DNA from: Taeniopygia guttata
Taxonomy: Eukaryota; Chordata; Aves; Passeriformes; Estrildidae
Assembly (NCBI RefSeq): GCF_048771995.1
Contig: NC_133026.1
Span: 61,691,001 to 61,755,000, forward strand
Length of the DNA: 64,000 nt
Reading direction: 5' to 3'
The notes beneath the pieces are model-generated. The model was given only the letters and a program-made list of their open reading frames with translations, ran no database searches and was not told where the DNA came from. Below are positions 13,049-22,006 of the stretch, one piece after another. Positions within the stretch are counted from its first letter, which is position 1, and each line of letters opens with the position of its first letter. A program made the translations under genes and the position numbers.

Positions 13049-13960
13049 CGCACACATGCACAGAGCACTTTGCTGAAACTCTCTCCCCTTTTTCAGCGCT
13101 CGGGCGCGGGGCTGGGCAGAGCCGGGCGTCGGTGCGCGTTGAGGTACGGTGACGATTCTGTGTCCCCGTCCGACCGGCCGGGCTGCACGGGAGGTGGTGG
13201 CCGTGCCGAGCTGCCCCCGGGCCGGGCCCTGCGGGGTGGGCTCGGAGCTCATCCCCCGGCCGTGGGGCTGGCGCGGCCCCGGGCTCTGCAGGATGCCCAG
13301 ACGGGCAGCTCCTGGCGCCCGGCTCCGGCTCTTAGCTGCTCGCCATCCAAGGGACACCGTGGGGACAGGAGTCGCTTTGCTTAGGGTGCTTAGGGGGCCC
13401 CTTTTTATTTTCTTTCGTACATTTTTTTCTCTTTTTCTCCCCTCCGGCCCGGTTCGCTGCCCTCACCTTTGCCGGTGCTTGCCCCAGACCTTATCAAGTC
13501 ACGGTTTTATCGCCTCCCCCCGTGACATGCCCTCTCGGGTCCAAGCCCGCATTGCACAGGGGTTCCCGCCCCCACCTGGCAAAGTCCCCTCGGGGCACAA
13601 AGGGACTCCGAGGGGACCATGGGGAAAGAGGACACGGGGACACCCAGACGCATCCCCAAAGAGCGGGGAGGGCGTTTCAGACCTGGAGGTGCCCGTCGTG
13701 CAGTCCCGACCCTTCGGCTTTTGCGTCCTCTGCCTCGGTTATTTCAAAGTCTATGCAGCAGCGGTGGAAAGCAGGGTGGGAAGTGGGTGACGGCGGGAGG
13801 TGCAGCCCAGAGGATATGGCACTGGCCTGCTCGGGTCAATCTCTCGCTCCCCTCCTCCGCCTGCAGCGACTGGAGGATTTGGGATTGCATCCTTAACTCT
13901 CTTGGACGCTGGGGTTGGAAGAGTTTTCTCAGAAAGAGCCAAGGGAAAAAAACTGCCTGT
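12541..13960. other. GC-rich flank just beyond the FOXF2 3' end
   Basis: A small CpG block at about 12545-12650, the AT/GT microsatellite, then CpG-rich DNA at about 13090-13800 that runs up to the FOXF2 polyadenylation region. Long open frames on both strands are GC-driven. No gene recognised. Confidence 0.6.
12916..13056. repeat. Compound (AT)n / (GT)n microsatellite, Z-DNA and cruciform prone
   Basis: About 19 AT units at 12916-12953, a short GT/GC stretch, a second AT run at about 12984-12996 with GT after it, then about 12 TG units at 13025-13048. It closes with the 14-bp palindrome TGTGTGCGCACACA at 13043-13056. Almost the whole tract is alternating purine-pyrimidine. It lies about 0.9 kb beyond the FOXF2 polyadenylation signal. 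Confidence 0.9.
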
Positions 13961-13983
13961 CTAGTGATAGTCGTTATATACAT

Positions 13984-13989
13984 TTTATT
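13984..13989 (-). terminator. FOXF2: FOXF2 polyadenylation signal AATAAA
   Basis: Plus-strand TTTATT reads AATAAA on the FOXF2 strand, in the context ccAATAAAatg. It is followed within about 70 nt by a U-rich stretch (from the poly-A around 13945-13951 on the plus strand), as expected of a downstream element. Further AATAAA hexamers at 14093-14098 and 14374-14379 could give shorter 3'UTRs. Confidence 0.7.
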
Positions 13990-14092
13990 GGAAAAAATTT
14001 TTACATCAAAATATTTTGGCAAACCGTAAAAAGTATACATAAGTGCAAATATATTCTCCTTTTAAAGCAATAGTGTGTGAGTATACACGAGA

Positions 14093-14098
14093 TTTATT
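14093..14098 (-). terminator. FOXF2: Proximal alternative polyadenylation signal in the FOXF2 3'UTR
   Basis: AATAAA on the minus strand about 660 nt after the stop codon, in an AT-rich setting. Use of this site would still keep the three miR-200-type seed matches but lose the miR-182-type match near 14015. Only the hexamer is seen; whether it is used is unknown. Confidence 0.35.
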
Positions 14099-14760
14099 TA
14101 AAATAATTTTTTAAAAAATACTGTGGTAGAAAACAACTTTTGTAAAAATAAAAACCAGAACGTTGTATTGCTGCAATACTGGAAAAAAAATCGAACTTTT
14201 CTTACAGTCTATACACGAAAGGGCTAAACAATACTGTTTTAATAATATCAATTGGTCGGTGCTGAAGTCCATACAAAGTGTCCTTGGTGGGGGTCGGGGA
14301 GAGAACACAATAAAAAAGTACATTTCCCGCCAACGAAGTAACAGAAGGGGGAGACCTCGCAGGTGCGGAGACATTTATTTTTCTTATGCAAAGACACTTT
14401 CTCGTATAAAAATATGTCGAATTGTTCCCTTTCCCAAAGCTCAGTTCTTTAGGAGATTGCAGAAAGGCGGTTTGTTATTAAGGTGGTCAGACTTGGCATA
14501 AGGACCCTTACGTCCCCCCTAAGCCAAAACATCACACATGGCATTTTTATTTTAGTAAGACCTTTGGAGCATTATATCGGCTGTACGTGTCCTTCAGGGG
14601 GTGGAGCGGGACCGAAAACACTGCTTCCTTAGGCAAATTTGCTAAGTGACTCGTGTACTACCAATGCTACCAGAGTGCACATTATATTTAATCTGCGTGG
14701 GTCCACCTACACCTCGTCTCTGTTCAGTGACACTTGATTGTCTCTGTTGGGGCGCGGCCT

Positions 14761-14927
14761 TCACATCACGCAGGGCTTGATGTCTTGACAGACGCTTTGG
14801 TGATGGTGATGGTGGTAGTAAGATCCACTAGCGGACGGGTGAAACGAAGAAATGCCATTAAAATTGAGGACAAAATCTTTCCTGTCACACACCGGGGAGG
14901 GATGATGCTGGTAGCGAGGCAGTCCCA
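14761..14927 (-). CDS. FOXF2: FOXF2 exon 2 coding part: C-terminal 55 residues and stop
   Basis: Second and last coding exon. The acceptor reads ccttctcttgcag (CAG at 14930-14928) and the exon opens TG GGA CTG. With the G left by exon 1 this makes GTG, giving the join DLS-VGLPRYQHH. The two coding parts total 1012 + 167 = 1179 nt = 393 codons, so the frame closes exactly. The segment carries the invariant FOXF C-terminus: VCDRKDFVLNFNGISSFHPS, a run of five His, then QSVCQDIKPCVM and TGA at 14763-14761. In FOXF proteins this C-terminal region belongs to the transactivation part. It matches human FOXF2 almost residue for residue, apart from one extra His and a PSP/STP change. Confidence 0.97.
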
Positions 14928-15513
14928 CTGCAAGAGAAGGAAATAACAAGAGCTGCTCAGAAGTCGGAGAGCTTTGCCCGGGTGGAGCAGTCCTTCCTCC
15001 CTCACCCGCAGGGAGGAGAGGCTGCCTGCACAGAGCTGGCACACCGCTCCCTTACCCCCGCTCTCGGCTCCCCCAGGAGTTACCAAGGTTTGGTAACTCA
15101 TCTTTGGCTTTCCTGGCAGAGGACTTGGACGCTTCCCCAGGAGCAGATCCTGACCTGCTGCAGGGCAGAGAGACCGGGGGTTCCATTGCCCCGAGCGAGG
15201 AGGGGAAGTGGATTCCCCGGAGCCCCCCATCGCCCGCAGGTCGGCTCGGAGCTGCAGCCGTGCTCGTAGGAGCCCCCGAGCCTGCTCTGCGGGGAGGTTC
15301 TAGGCTACACAGCCGTGCGGCACTCAGGCTGAGGAGAGGAAGGCATGCGGAGGTGGATGCCCACGGATACGTGCCCCGCCGCATCCCGGGCTCGTGGGCA
15401 TCTCGGAGCATCCCTCATGCGTGGGCACACACGCACTGCTGTCTGTCTGCCCTCTGCCTCGGTACTTAACGTGGAGGGGTAGTTGAGCCTCCGCGCAGGG
15501 GGTAGATGAAGGG

Positions 15514-15539
15514 GTGTGTGTTTTGTGTGTGTGTGTGTG
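15514..15539. repeat. (GT)n microsatellite in FOXF2 intron 1
   Basis: GT repeats interrupted by TTTT, inside the intron. A second run of about 10 units lies at 15732-15752. Confidence 0.85.
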
Positions 15540-15731
15540 AGAGGGAAAGAGGAGCCGATGCCACTTGGCGTGTTTTCCTGCGTGCACCACAACCATGTGA
15601 ACCCGATTCCCATCTTTCCTCTTCCCTCTCCCTACCCCGTTCCTGGGAGGATTTTGCTTCTGGCTTGAGCGGCTGCAGGTTGAATTCCAGTCAGGATCCG
15701 CTTGTGTGTTGATACAGTATGTATTTATTTA

Positions 15732-15752
15732 TGTGTGTGTGTGTGTGTGTGT
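15732..15752. repeat. (TG)n microsatellite in FOXF2 intron 1
   Basis: Uninterrupted TG dinucleotides, about ten units. Confidence 0.9.
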
Positions 15753-16127
15753 AAGAGCGTTCACGCCTTTTCGCGGGCGTGCTTTCATAAACATAAGATA
15801 CACGCCACGGTTCATCAACAACAACAAGCCAAGTACATCCGTGGCACCGACATGCAAATGACCTCGCAAATTCCCATTGTAATTTCCCACAGTCTAAGGC
15901 AGCCTTTCGGGGGCCGCATGGGAGACGTCACCCCACCCCCAGCACCGAGCCGTAGGATCGTGCTGGGATCTTTGGTCTGGCAGGGTTCCTACTGGATCCG
16001 GCGGGGAGGGGAGCATTGCCCGAGCAAGGCCCGCAGGGTAGAGCCACAGAGGGTTTTGGTTTGGCGTGTGGATGTCAAACTCGGCTAGCGGGATCCTGTC
16101 AAATATGACCGAGGGTCAAGGGAAAGG

Positions 16128-16219
16128 AAAAAAAAAAAAAAAAAAAAAAGCGAGGAGTAGAAAAAACACAGCAAAAGAAAGAGAAGGAGAGTGAGGGTGT
16201 GGGGGGGGGGGGAGGGGGG
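16128..16219. repeat. Poly-A / poly-G purine tract in FOXF2 intron 1
   Basis: A22 at 16128-16149, then a purine-rich stretch (gcgaggag, aaagaaagagaaggagag), then G12 A G6 at 16201-16219. On the transcribed FOXF2 strand it is a long pyrimidine tract. No coding remnant next to the A run suggests a retrocopy. Confidence 0.8.
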
Positions 16220-16500
16220 AGAAAAAGAAATAAATAGGAGGGAAATCTCCCCGGTTTTCCTCAGGATGGCGGAGCCGAACCCTTTGGCAGCGTCGGCCGG
16301 CGGCGCGCACAGCCCGTTCTCCTCCGGCGTTGTCCCCTCCTTCACCCCGCAGAGCTCACTTTATAAAAGTGATTATTTCGCTGGATTTCCTCGGCTTTCT
16401 AATAACCCTGCTGGTATGCTTACCATAAACTGGGGCACTTTATTACAATCCTGATTCAATCATTTAGCAGGATTTAATAGTCTGCGAAAAAAATCCGGCT

Positions 16501-16513
16501 CCCCCCCCCCCCC
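16501..16513. repeat. C13 homopolymer in FOXF2 intron 1
   Basis: Thirteen uninterrupted C on the plus strand in otherwise AT-rich intron sequence. Confidence 0.85.
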
Positions 16514-17920
16514 AGCTTCAAAATCCTTTTAGCAGAACCAAGACTCCTGTTTCTAATTTTTACCTCTCTTATTCTTGAGACTGATATAAACTCACGGTTT
16601 TAAGTCCTCCCTGACGCTGTCATGGGTAGAGAATTATTGACCGACCAACAGCGATTAGCCACCGAATTTGCTTTTCATTTGACTAAGAGAAAGGGAAAGG
16701 CGAATTTCACTTGCTACTGCTTTCGCGGGGGCAGGAGGAGAAAGATTATTGCTGATTATAAGTACAAATAAAAGAGCTCAGATCCTTTTTCCCCATCTCC
16801 TTTCACTCTTCTGAAATATTTGTGCCACAGAGATTTTACATATCACGCGCAAATAAGGATTAGATCTACTAAAAAAATAAAGTTAAAAAAGAAATAAAAT
16901 AAAGAATTTGTTTTTAATTTTTTGTTCAGTTAATCAAGGACTGCGTATGGTTTGCAGTAAAGGCTTGGGCCCAGATACTGAAGTTGTAGAAAATAAACGG
17001 AGAAATACCGTTTTGCAAAGTGATGGCATTAAATCTGAGCTGCTGGAAACAGACGCTGGTGGTCGACATTAAGACAGCGTCCACTAGTTCATATGCGTCT
17101 GTATCCGTTCTTGAACAGAAACAATTTGGATTTAAACCACCCGGCCTCGGAAATAGCAGTGGAACTCCGGGAAGACCAGGACCCTCTCTTTCTATCCCTC
17201 TGCTTTTTGTTTTGTAGAGGTATTCTTGGGCTGTTTCTGGATGAAAATTTCTCTTCCAGGAATCAGCTTTCTTACCTCAGGTGTCAAGCAGGAGGAGGGG
17301 GCAGCTGCCTCCCAGCCCCGCTTCCCGGGCCAGTCCCACTCCTGCACCACGCGTGGCGCCATGGGCCCTGCGTGACGGACTGTGCGGCCACAAACAGAGG
17401 TCGGGGGGAGAAAGAGTCGAAGAAAGAAAAAGAAAAGAAAACAAAAATCCAAGCAAAAACAACAAACCAAAGCAGAAATTCCTAAAGGAGAAGGTACGTA
17501 GTTCGGCGGGGGATGCCCTTGTGAACCCGCCGGCCTCTCGCCCCGGCTCCAAAAAGCACGTGGAAGGACGCCCTGTAGCTCCGAAAAGTTGGTTTAAACC
17601 TCAGCAGCAGAACCCAGTGGGCACAGAGGAGTCCAGCCGGGATCGCATCTCGTCCGCTCTCTCCCCTGCGCGGAAAAGCCGGCAAGACGGCGACCCGCTT
17701 TGCAGCCGCCTCTCCCCAGAAGGCACATCAGGGCTGTTTAGGGGTTTGGCCCTTTTGTTTTTAAGGGAGCAAAGTTTGCAACCGCTTGTTCTCCCCTGAC
17801 AGCCCACGTCCCTTCTGCGGTGACGGCAAAGCGACTTGCGAGGCGGCTGCCCTCCCCACGGAGACAGCGGGCTGTGGGGAGGCCAGGGCAGGCTGCGGCA
17901 CTCGCAGAAGGGCAGGAGAA

Positions 17921-17930
17921 TGATTGACAG
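17921..17930 (+). promoter_or_regulatory. Perfect PBX-MEIS/PREP composite decamer TGATTGACAG
   Basis: Exact match to the well-known PBX-PREP/MEIS heterodimer consensus, in the 5' third of FOXF2 intron 1, about 0.95 kb inside the donor and in a GC-rich block. The site is seen; binding is inferred. Confidence 0.45.
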
Positions 17931-18882
17931 GCGCCCAGGGAGGGGGCGGGAGGGGACCCAGAGCTGAGGGTCGCCAGTATTTGTTACTTGTTGAAATTCC
18001 CATAAAATTGAACAAGACCCCGCTCTCATAGGGGTTAAGTCAGGCTAAAATCCTCTTCGGTGTGGTCCAGCCCAGACTGTCTTTGTTTGCTTAACCTCTG
18101 GGACCCACGTTTAAAAGGGCTATTTGGAAAAATTCCCCGTAAGAGCCCAACATCTTTTACCCATTTTTGTGCTCGGATTTTTCTGAGCAGACATTGTCTG
18201 TAATCACTGGCCGGGGAGGGGGTGAGGGGATGGGAGACAGCAACCAGAAAACTCTTTCCCTCCGGCTGCAGAATTATACTCGATCCGCTTTTATCTTTCT
18301 AGCATTTTTTTTAAGATAAGCGGGTGGTTTGGCGCTAGAGGGGTTTTTATTTTCTTTTTAATTATTTCTTTTTTTTTTTTTTCTCCCGGTAGGGTTTAGA
18401 GGATAATATTTGACGCCTTTTTTTGGTTACTCCCGCGGCGCGTCTCCGCGGAGCGCGGTTTACCGAGGCGGCGGCGATGCCCGGCGGCGCTGCCCGCGAA
18501 GTGAAGCCGCAGCACGGGGCGGAGGGGCCAACCCCGCTGCCACCGCCGCTCGCACATATCGCCGGCACCGGGAGGGGGTCGCCCGAACTGGGACGGAGCC
18601 GGGACGAAGCCAGGCTTTCCTCAGGAATGCTCCTTCTTGGCACTGAGCAAGCGGGAGGGATGCTCTCAACCGTGCCCACAGCCGCCCCCTCACACAGCCC
18701 CCCGGTCCCGAAACAGAACAGCTCCAACCCACGCGTATTTTTTTCCCTCTCGCAGACAATGCACGTCTTTTTTCCGACACCGTGGCGGTCCGGGGTTCCC
18801 CCGCGAGAAACCTTTGTCGCCGGCGAAAACCCCCTCCGGCGCCGCTCTCCCCGCCGCCCCCGCCGCCCCTCCGCGCCCCTAC

Positions 18883-19894
18883 CTGAGAGGTCGTCGCGGG
18901 GGCTCTGGTGCAGGTATCCCTGCTCCAGGGAGTAGGAGGGCACGCTGGAGTGGATGCCGGAGGAGGCGGCGTTGGCGGCGGGGAGGCCCTGCTGCTTTAT
19001 GTAGGGCGAGGCCCCCGAGGCTGTCCAGTGAGCCGAAGGGCTCGTGTAAGGCGAGTGGCACTCGATGGCGCTCGCCATGGCCGGCGAGGAGGGCACGGGG
19101 CTGCTGCTGCTGTCGGGGCCGTAGTCCCCGTTGGCAGTCACCGGGCAGCTGGCCATGTAGGTCGAGCCGGGGTTGGGAGACATGTGTGGGACGTGGTGGC
19201 CGCCGCTGAGTCCCTCGTAGCCGCTGGCCATGGCGTTGGGCATCATGTCCAGGTTGTAGCCGTTGGAATGGCAGGCGAGAGAGGCGGGGGGCGCCTGGAA
19301 GTCGAAGCCCTGCGGGAGGATGGAGGCGCCGAAGCCCAGCCCGTTCATCATGCGGTACATGGGCTTCAGCGCCTGGCATTTCCTCCTGAAGCCGCGGGGC
19401 CGCCGTCGGAAGGAGCCCTCCTCGAACATGAACTCGCTGGCCGGGTCGATGGTCCAGTAGTGGCCCTTGCCCGGGCGGCCCAGGCCCTTGGGCAGCTTGA
19501 TGAAGCACTCGTTGAGAGAGAGGTTGTGGCGCACAGAGTTCTTCCAGCCCTGATAGGAGCCGCGAAAGAAGGGGAAGCGGGCCTGCAGGAACTGGTAGAT
19601 CTCGCTGAGGGTTAGGCGCTTGGAGGGCGAGCTCTGGATGGCCATGACGATGAGGGCGATGTAGGAGTAGGGGGGCTTCTCGGGCCGCCGCAACCCCGAG
19701 CTGGCCTTCTTGCTCTTGGAGGACGCCGCCGCCGCCGAGGAGGAGGAGGAGGAGGTGGAGGTGGAGGAAGAGGAGGTGGAGGTCTCCAGGGCGGAGGAGG
19801 GCGGCCGGCTCATCTGGAGAGCTCCGGGAGCCGGGCTGCAGGAGCGGAGAGGGACGGGGGGCTCCAGCCGCTGCTGCCCGCTCTCGGTGGTCAT
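18883..19894 (-). CDS. FOXF2: FOXF2 exon 1 coding part: forkhead transcription factor F2, residues 1-337
   Basis: Forkhead-box F2, a nuclear DNA-binding activator of mesenchymal and gut/craniofacial development. ATG at 19894, stop in exon 2; spliced protein 392 aa (human about 444). Seen: Ser-rich tract at residues about 37-58, then Lys/Ser, then the forkhead domain at about 72-164, opening [19 protein letters not shown], with recognition helix [12 protein letters not shown] (117-128) and a basic end [10 protein letters not shown] (163-172). SSPSKRL and LQARFPFF are the F2 forms (FOXF1 has SSPTKRL and LQSRFPFF). After it come [14 protein letters not shown], a [20 protein letters not shown] block and [11 protein letters not shown], all typical of FOXF. 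The exon ends CTC TCA G|gtaggg with the donor GT at 18882-18881, leaving phase 1. The Ala-rich N-terminal stretches of mammalian FOXF2 are absent. FOXF2 rather than FOXF1 is also supported by FOXQ1 lying upstream on the same strand. Confidence 0.97.
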
Positions 19895-19898
19895 CTGG

Positions 19899-20020
19899 CG
19901 GAGGGAGGGGAATGGGGCAGGGTGGGGTGAGGCTGGGAGGGAAGGGGGGGAGCCAGGCGGGGTGGGTACCGGGGCGGGGGGTGCCCTGAAGGGGGAGAGC
20001 GGGGGGGGGGGGGCGGTGGG
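19899..20020 (+). repeat. G-run-rich strand opposite the FOXF2 5'UTR (quadruplex-prone)
   Basis: The plus strand has many runs of three or more G, including G7 near 19944-19950 and an uninterrupted G13 at 20001-20013, followed by ggtggg. The FOXF2 transcript would be C-rich here. Several four-run combinations fit the G-quadruplex pattern on the non-coding strand. Confidence 0.6.
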
Positions 20021-20513
20021 AGCCGCTGTCCTCCGGACACCTCCTCAGCGCGGCGGGCGGCGGTGGGGCGGCGGCAGCGCCCTGCGCATCCCTCCCCACG
20101 GTCCCTTGCGCAATGGCTCCTCTGCTTTCCGCCGGAGCCAGGCACTAGGCGGGATGGACCGGCCCAGCCCCGGCCCCGGCCCTGGTCCGGCCCCCTCCCT
20201 CCCTGCGCCGCGCAGCCCGCGGAGGCTCCGCTCAGCGCCGCTCCGCTTCCTCCTCTGCCCCCCACCTGGGGACCATCCCGCTGCCTAATCCGGCAAGGAG
20301 AGGAAGCGCAAAAGCCTGCCCCCCACCCCGCAATCTCTTCCGCACTGTTACTCTTTCATATATATTTTTTTTTTTCCGTAAAAGGCACAGCGCGATCGCC
20401 TATCAGTTCCTTCAATCTAACTATTTTTTTCCCTTTCCCCGCAGACCCCCCTAAATCCGGCCGAGAAATCAGCAGAGATAGAGAGAGGGGGGGAGCGAGA
20501 GGGGGAAGAAAGA

Positions 20514-20522
20514 GACCACCCC
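20514..20522 (+). promoter_or_regulatory. GLI-like site GACCACCCC upstream of FOXF2
   Basis: Eight of nine bases match the GLI consensus GACCACCCA. It lies about 620 bp upstream of the FOXF2 ATG. FOXF genes are established Hedgehog targets, so the position is sensible, but a single near-match is weak evidence. Confidence 0.3.
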
Positions 20523-20566
20523 TTTTCCAGCTGGCCTCTGTCCACCCGTCATCTGGGCAAGAGGCG

Positions 20567-20599
20567 CTGCTGCTTCTGCTGCTGCCGCTGCTGCTGCGG
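20567..20599 (+). repeat. Imperfect (CTG)n trinucleotide tract
   Basis: About eleven units, mostly CTG with CTT, CCG and CGG interruptions, in the GC-rich region about 0.7 kb upstream of the FOXF2 ATG. On the FOXF2 strand it reads CAG repeats. Whether it is transcribed depends on the unknown start site. Confidence 0.7.
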
Positions 20600-21763
20600 C
20601 ACCATCCCCTGCTCGCTCCCGCTACCGGACTAGCACCGGTCCCGTTTACCGCCTTCGCAGGGTTCCCTCGGCCCCACAGGCACCGCTTTGCCCTCCCCAC
20701 ACGGCCCCGGGGCGAGACGAGCGGCTGCCAGCCCTGAGTTCTGTCTGTGCGCCCCGTGACACACGGGTGCTGCTGCGGGACACGCGTGTGAGGGGATCGC
20801 CCACCCCTGCAGCCCGAGGCAGCAGTGTTTACTGCTCCTCAAGCTAGCAAGACGTTTGTTTTAAAAGAGTTTTCGCTACCCCTTGCCACCCCCCATGGCC
20901 CTACAAAATATCATTCATTTCGTAGAGAGGCAGGGATAAAGTCCGAGGACCAGGGATGCGCCCTCCCTCCACGCCCCGGGGACGTTCCACCCGTGCAACG
21001 CGTGGGTCACGCGTCCTGGCACACGGCGTTTGCCGGAGGAAACGGGGCGCCGGAGGGGGCAGGGAGGAGAGGAGCCGGCGAAGGCACAGGCCTGCTCACG
21101 AATGATGGAGGAGGCTCCAGAATCAAACTGGAGACGCAAGGAGGACGGCGGCAGGGCAAGACGCAGGGCAGACAGGGATGCTGGAGCAAAGGAACGGGGG
21201 TGGGAAGGACGCGGGCAGAGCGGGACGCCGTGTCAGCGGTGTGCCTGCAGTTCTCTGTGTGTGTCTGTGTGTCCGTCTGTCTCCAGTGCAGCTCCGTGCT
21301 GAGAGCTCGCTGGTGGGTACGGGCAGGGAGGGGGTGGGGCTGGTCCCAGACAGTGACCTGCAGTTGAGTGGAAGCAGGCTTTTTCCATCAAACTCTGCCT
21401 GGATACCACACACAGAGCCCAAGTGTCAGTTTACTGCCCTGAGCCCAGCTCCTTTTCCCTAAGCTCCACAGTAATTAGACAAAGAAAACCTAAATTAACT
21501 GAACAGGCGTCGACAGCTTCCTCCAGATCACCACTGCTACATACATGGGAATGTGTCCGAAAATGGCTTGATTGTATCTGAGGATAAGCTAAGAAAAACA
21601 CTACCAAGCCCGGCAATGTTTACGACACATTTTTAATAGAAAAAACAATCGGTCGGTCAATAGACCCATGTTTACGTTTCCTGAGGCATCGATATTGTTC
21701 GCACAATAATAATACTAATAATATAATTGAACTCTATGTATCAATCTATCTGCCGCCTTCTTC

Positions 21764-21783
21764 TTTTTTTTTTTTTTTTTTTT
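21764..21783. repeat. T20 homopolymer
   Basis: Uninterrupted T run. On the FOXF2 strand it is an A run with no coding remnant beside it. Confidence 0.9.
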
Positions 21784-21948
21784 CATTGTTGTTTCCCGGA
21801 AAGCTAGGGTGCCCGATGTGAGATTCTTCATCTAGTTGTAACGACTTATTCTCTCTTTTATTTTATTTATTTTTTTTTAATATATACGTTGTTTTATATA
21901 TAAACATCTTTCCTTGCTCTAGATCGGCGAGCAAAGGTGCTTTCTCAC

Positions 21949-22006
21949 CTTCATCGGCGGGATGTCTGTCTCAATGTCATCTTCGGATGACGCGTCCAAG
22001 TAATCT
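21949..22006 (-). other. Candidate small upstream exon (58 nt) on the FOXF2 strand
   Basis: Minus-strand segment bounded by an acceptor-like ...gattgcag and a near-perfect donor AAG|GTGAGA. One frame is open across it and would read DYLDASSEDDIETDIPPMK, ending in phase 0. An in-frame TAA lies just upstream and the only in-frame ATG is the penultimate codon, so the segment could be 5'UTR or chance. A second strong donor, CAG|GTAAGA, ends at 22080, 73 nt upstream of the acceptor. No protein family is recognised. A splice-like CAG directly before the FOXF2 ATG (19897-19895) could be its partner. Confidence 0.3.

Larger units (their letters stand above)
13965..14760 (-). other. FOXF2: FOXF2 3' untranslated region
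   Basis: The stretch from the TGA to the distal polyadenylation signal is about 780 nt, a plausible length for this gene. It turns from GC-rich to strongly AT-rich between about 14360 and 13980. In mRNA sense it has three CAGTATT heptamers and one TTGCCAAA octamer, which match miR-200b/c/429 and miR-182 seeds. The end coordinate is inferred from the AATAAA position, not from a transcript. Confidence 0.75.
14928..18882 (-). other. FOXF2: FOXF2 intron 1 (3955 nt, GT-AG)
   Basis: Single intron between the two coding exons. It is unusually CpG-rich for an intron: dense blocks at about 14980-15400, 17280-17960 and 18420-18880, with AT-rich stretches at about 16350-17000 and 18090-18380 between them. 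It contains (GT)n runs, a poly-A/poly-G pair at 16128-16219, a C13 run at 16501-16513 and a perfect TGATTGACAG at 17921-17930. The exon-1 frame stays open into the intron down to 18362, about 173 codons with no known domain. This is read-through, not coding. Confidence 0.93.
18420..20300. promoter_or_regulatory. FOXF2: CpG island over FOXF2 exon 1, 5'UTR and proximal promoter
   Basis: Very high G+C with CpG dinucleotides in almost every line from the intron start through exon 1 to about 20300. The transcription start lies in it upstream of the ATG at 19894, but no TATA box or initiator could be fixed, as is common for CpG-island promoters of developmental regulators. The first 120 bp upstream of the ATG is extremely C-rich in mRNA sense. 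Island limits are judged by eye. Confidence 0.8.

Noticed and set aside
12871-13152. Open frames made of Ile/Tyr and Val/Cys/His repeats
   Set aside because: Pure microsatellite translation.
18362-19894. A 510-codon open frame starting at the FOXF2 ATG
   Set aside because: After residue 337 it runs through a perfect splice donor into GC-rich intron. The spliced frame to the conserved VGLPRYQHH exon closes exactly, so the remaining 173 codons are intron read-through.
18879-20099. 406-codon minus-strand frame overlapping FOXF2 in another phase
   Set aside because: Pro/Leu/Arg-rich out-of-frame shadow of the FOXF2 exon.
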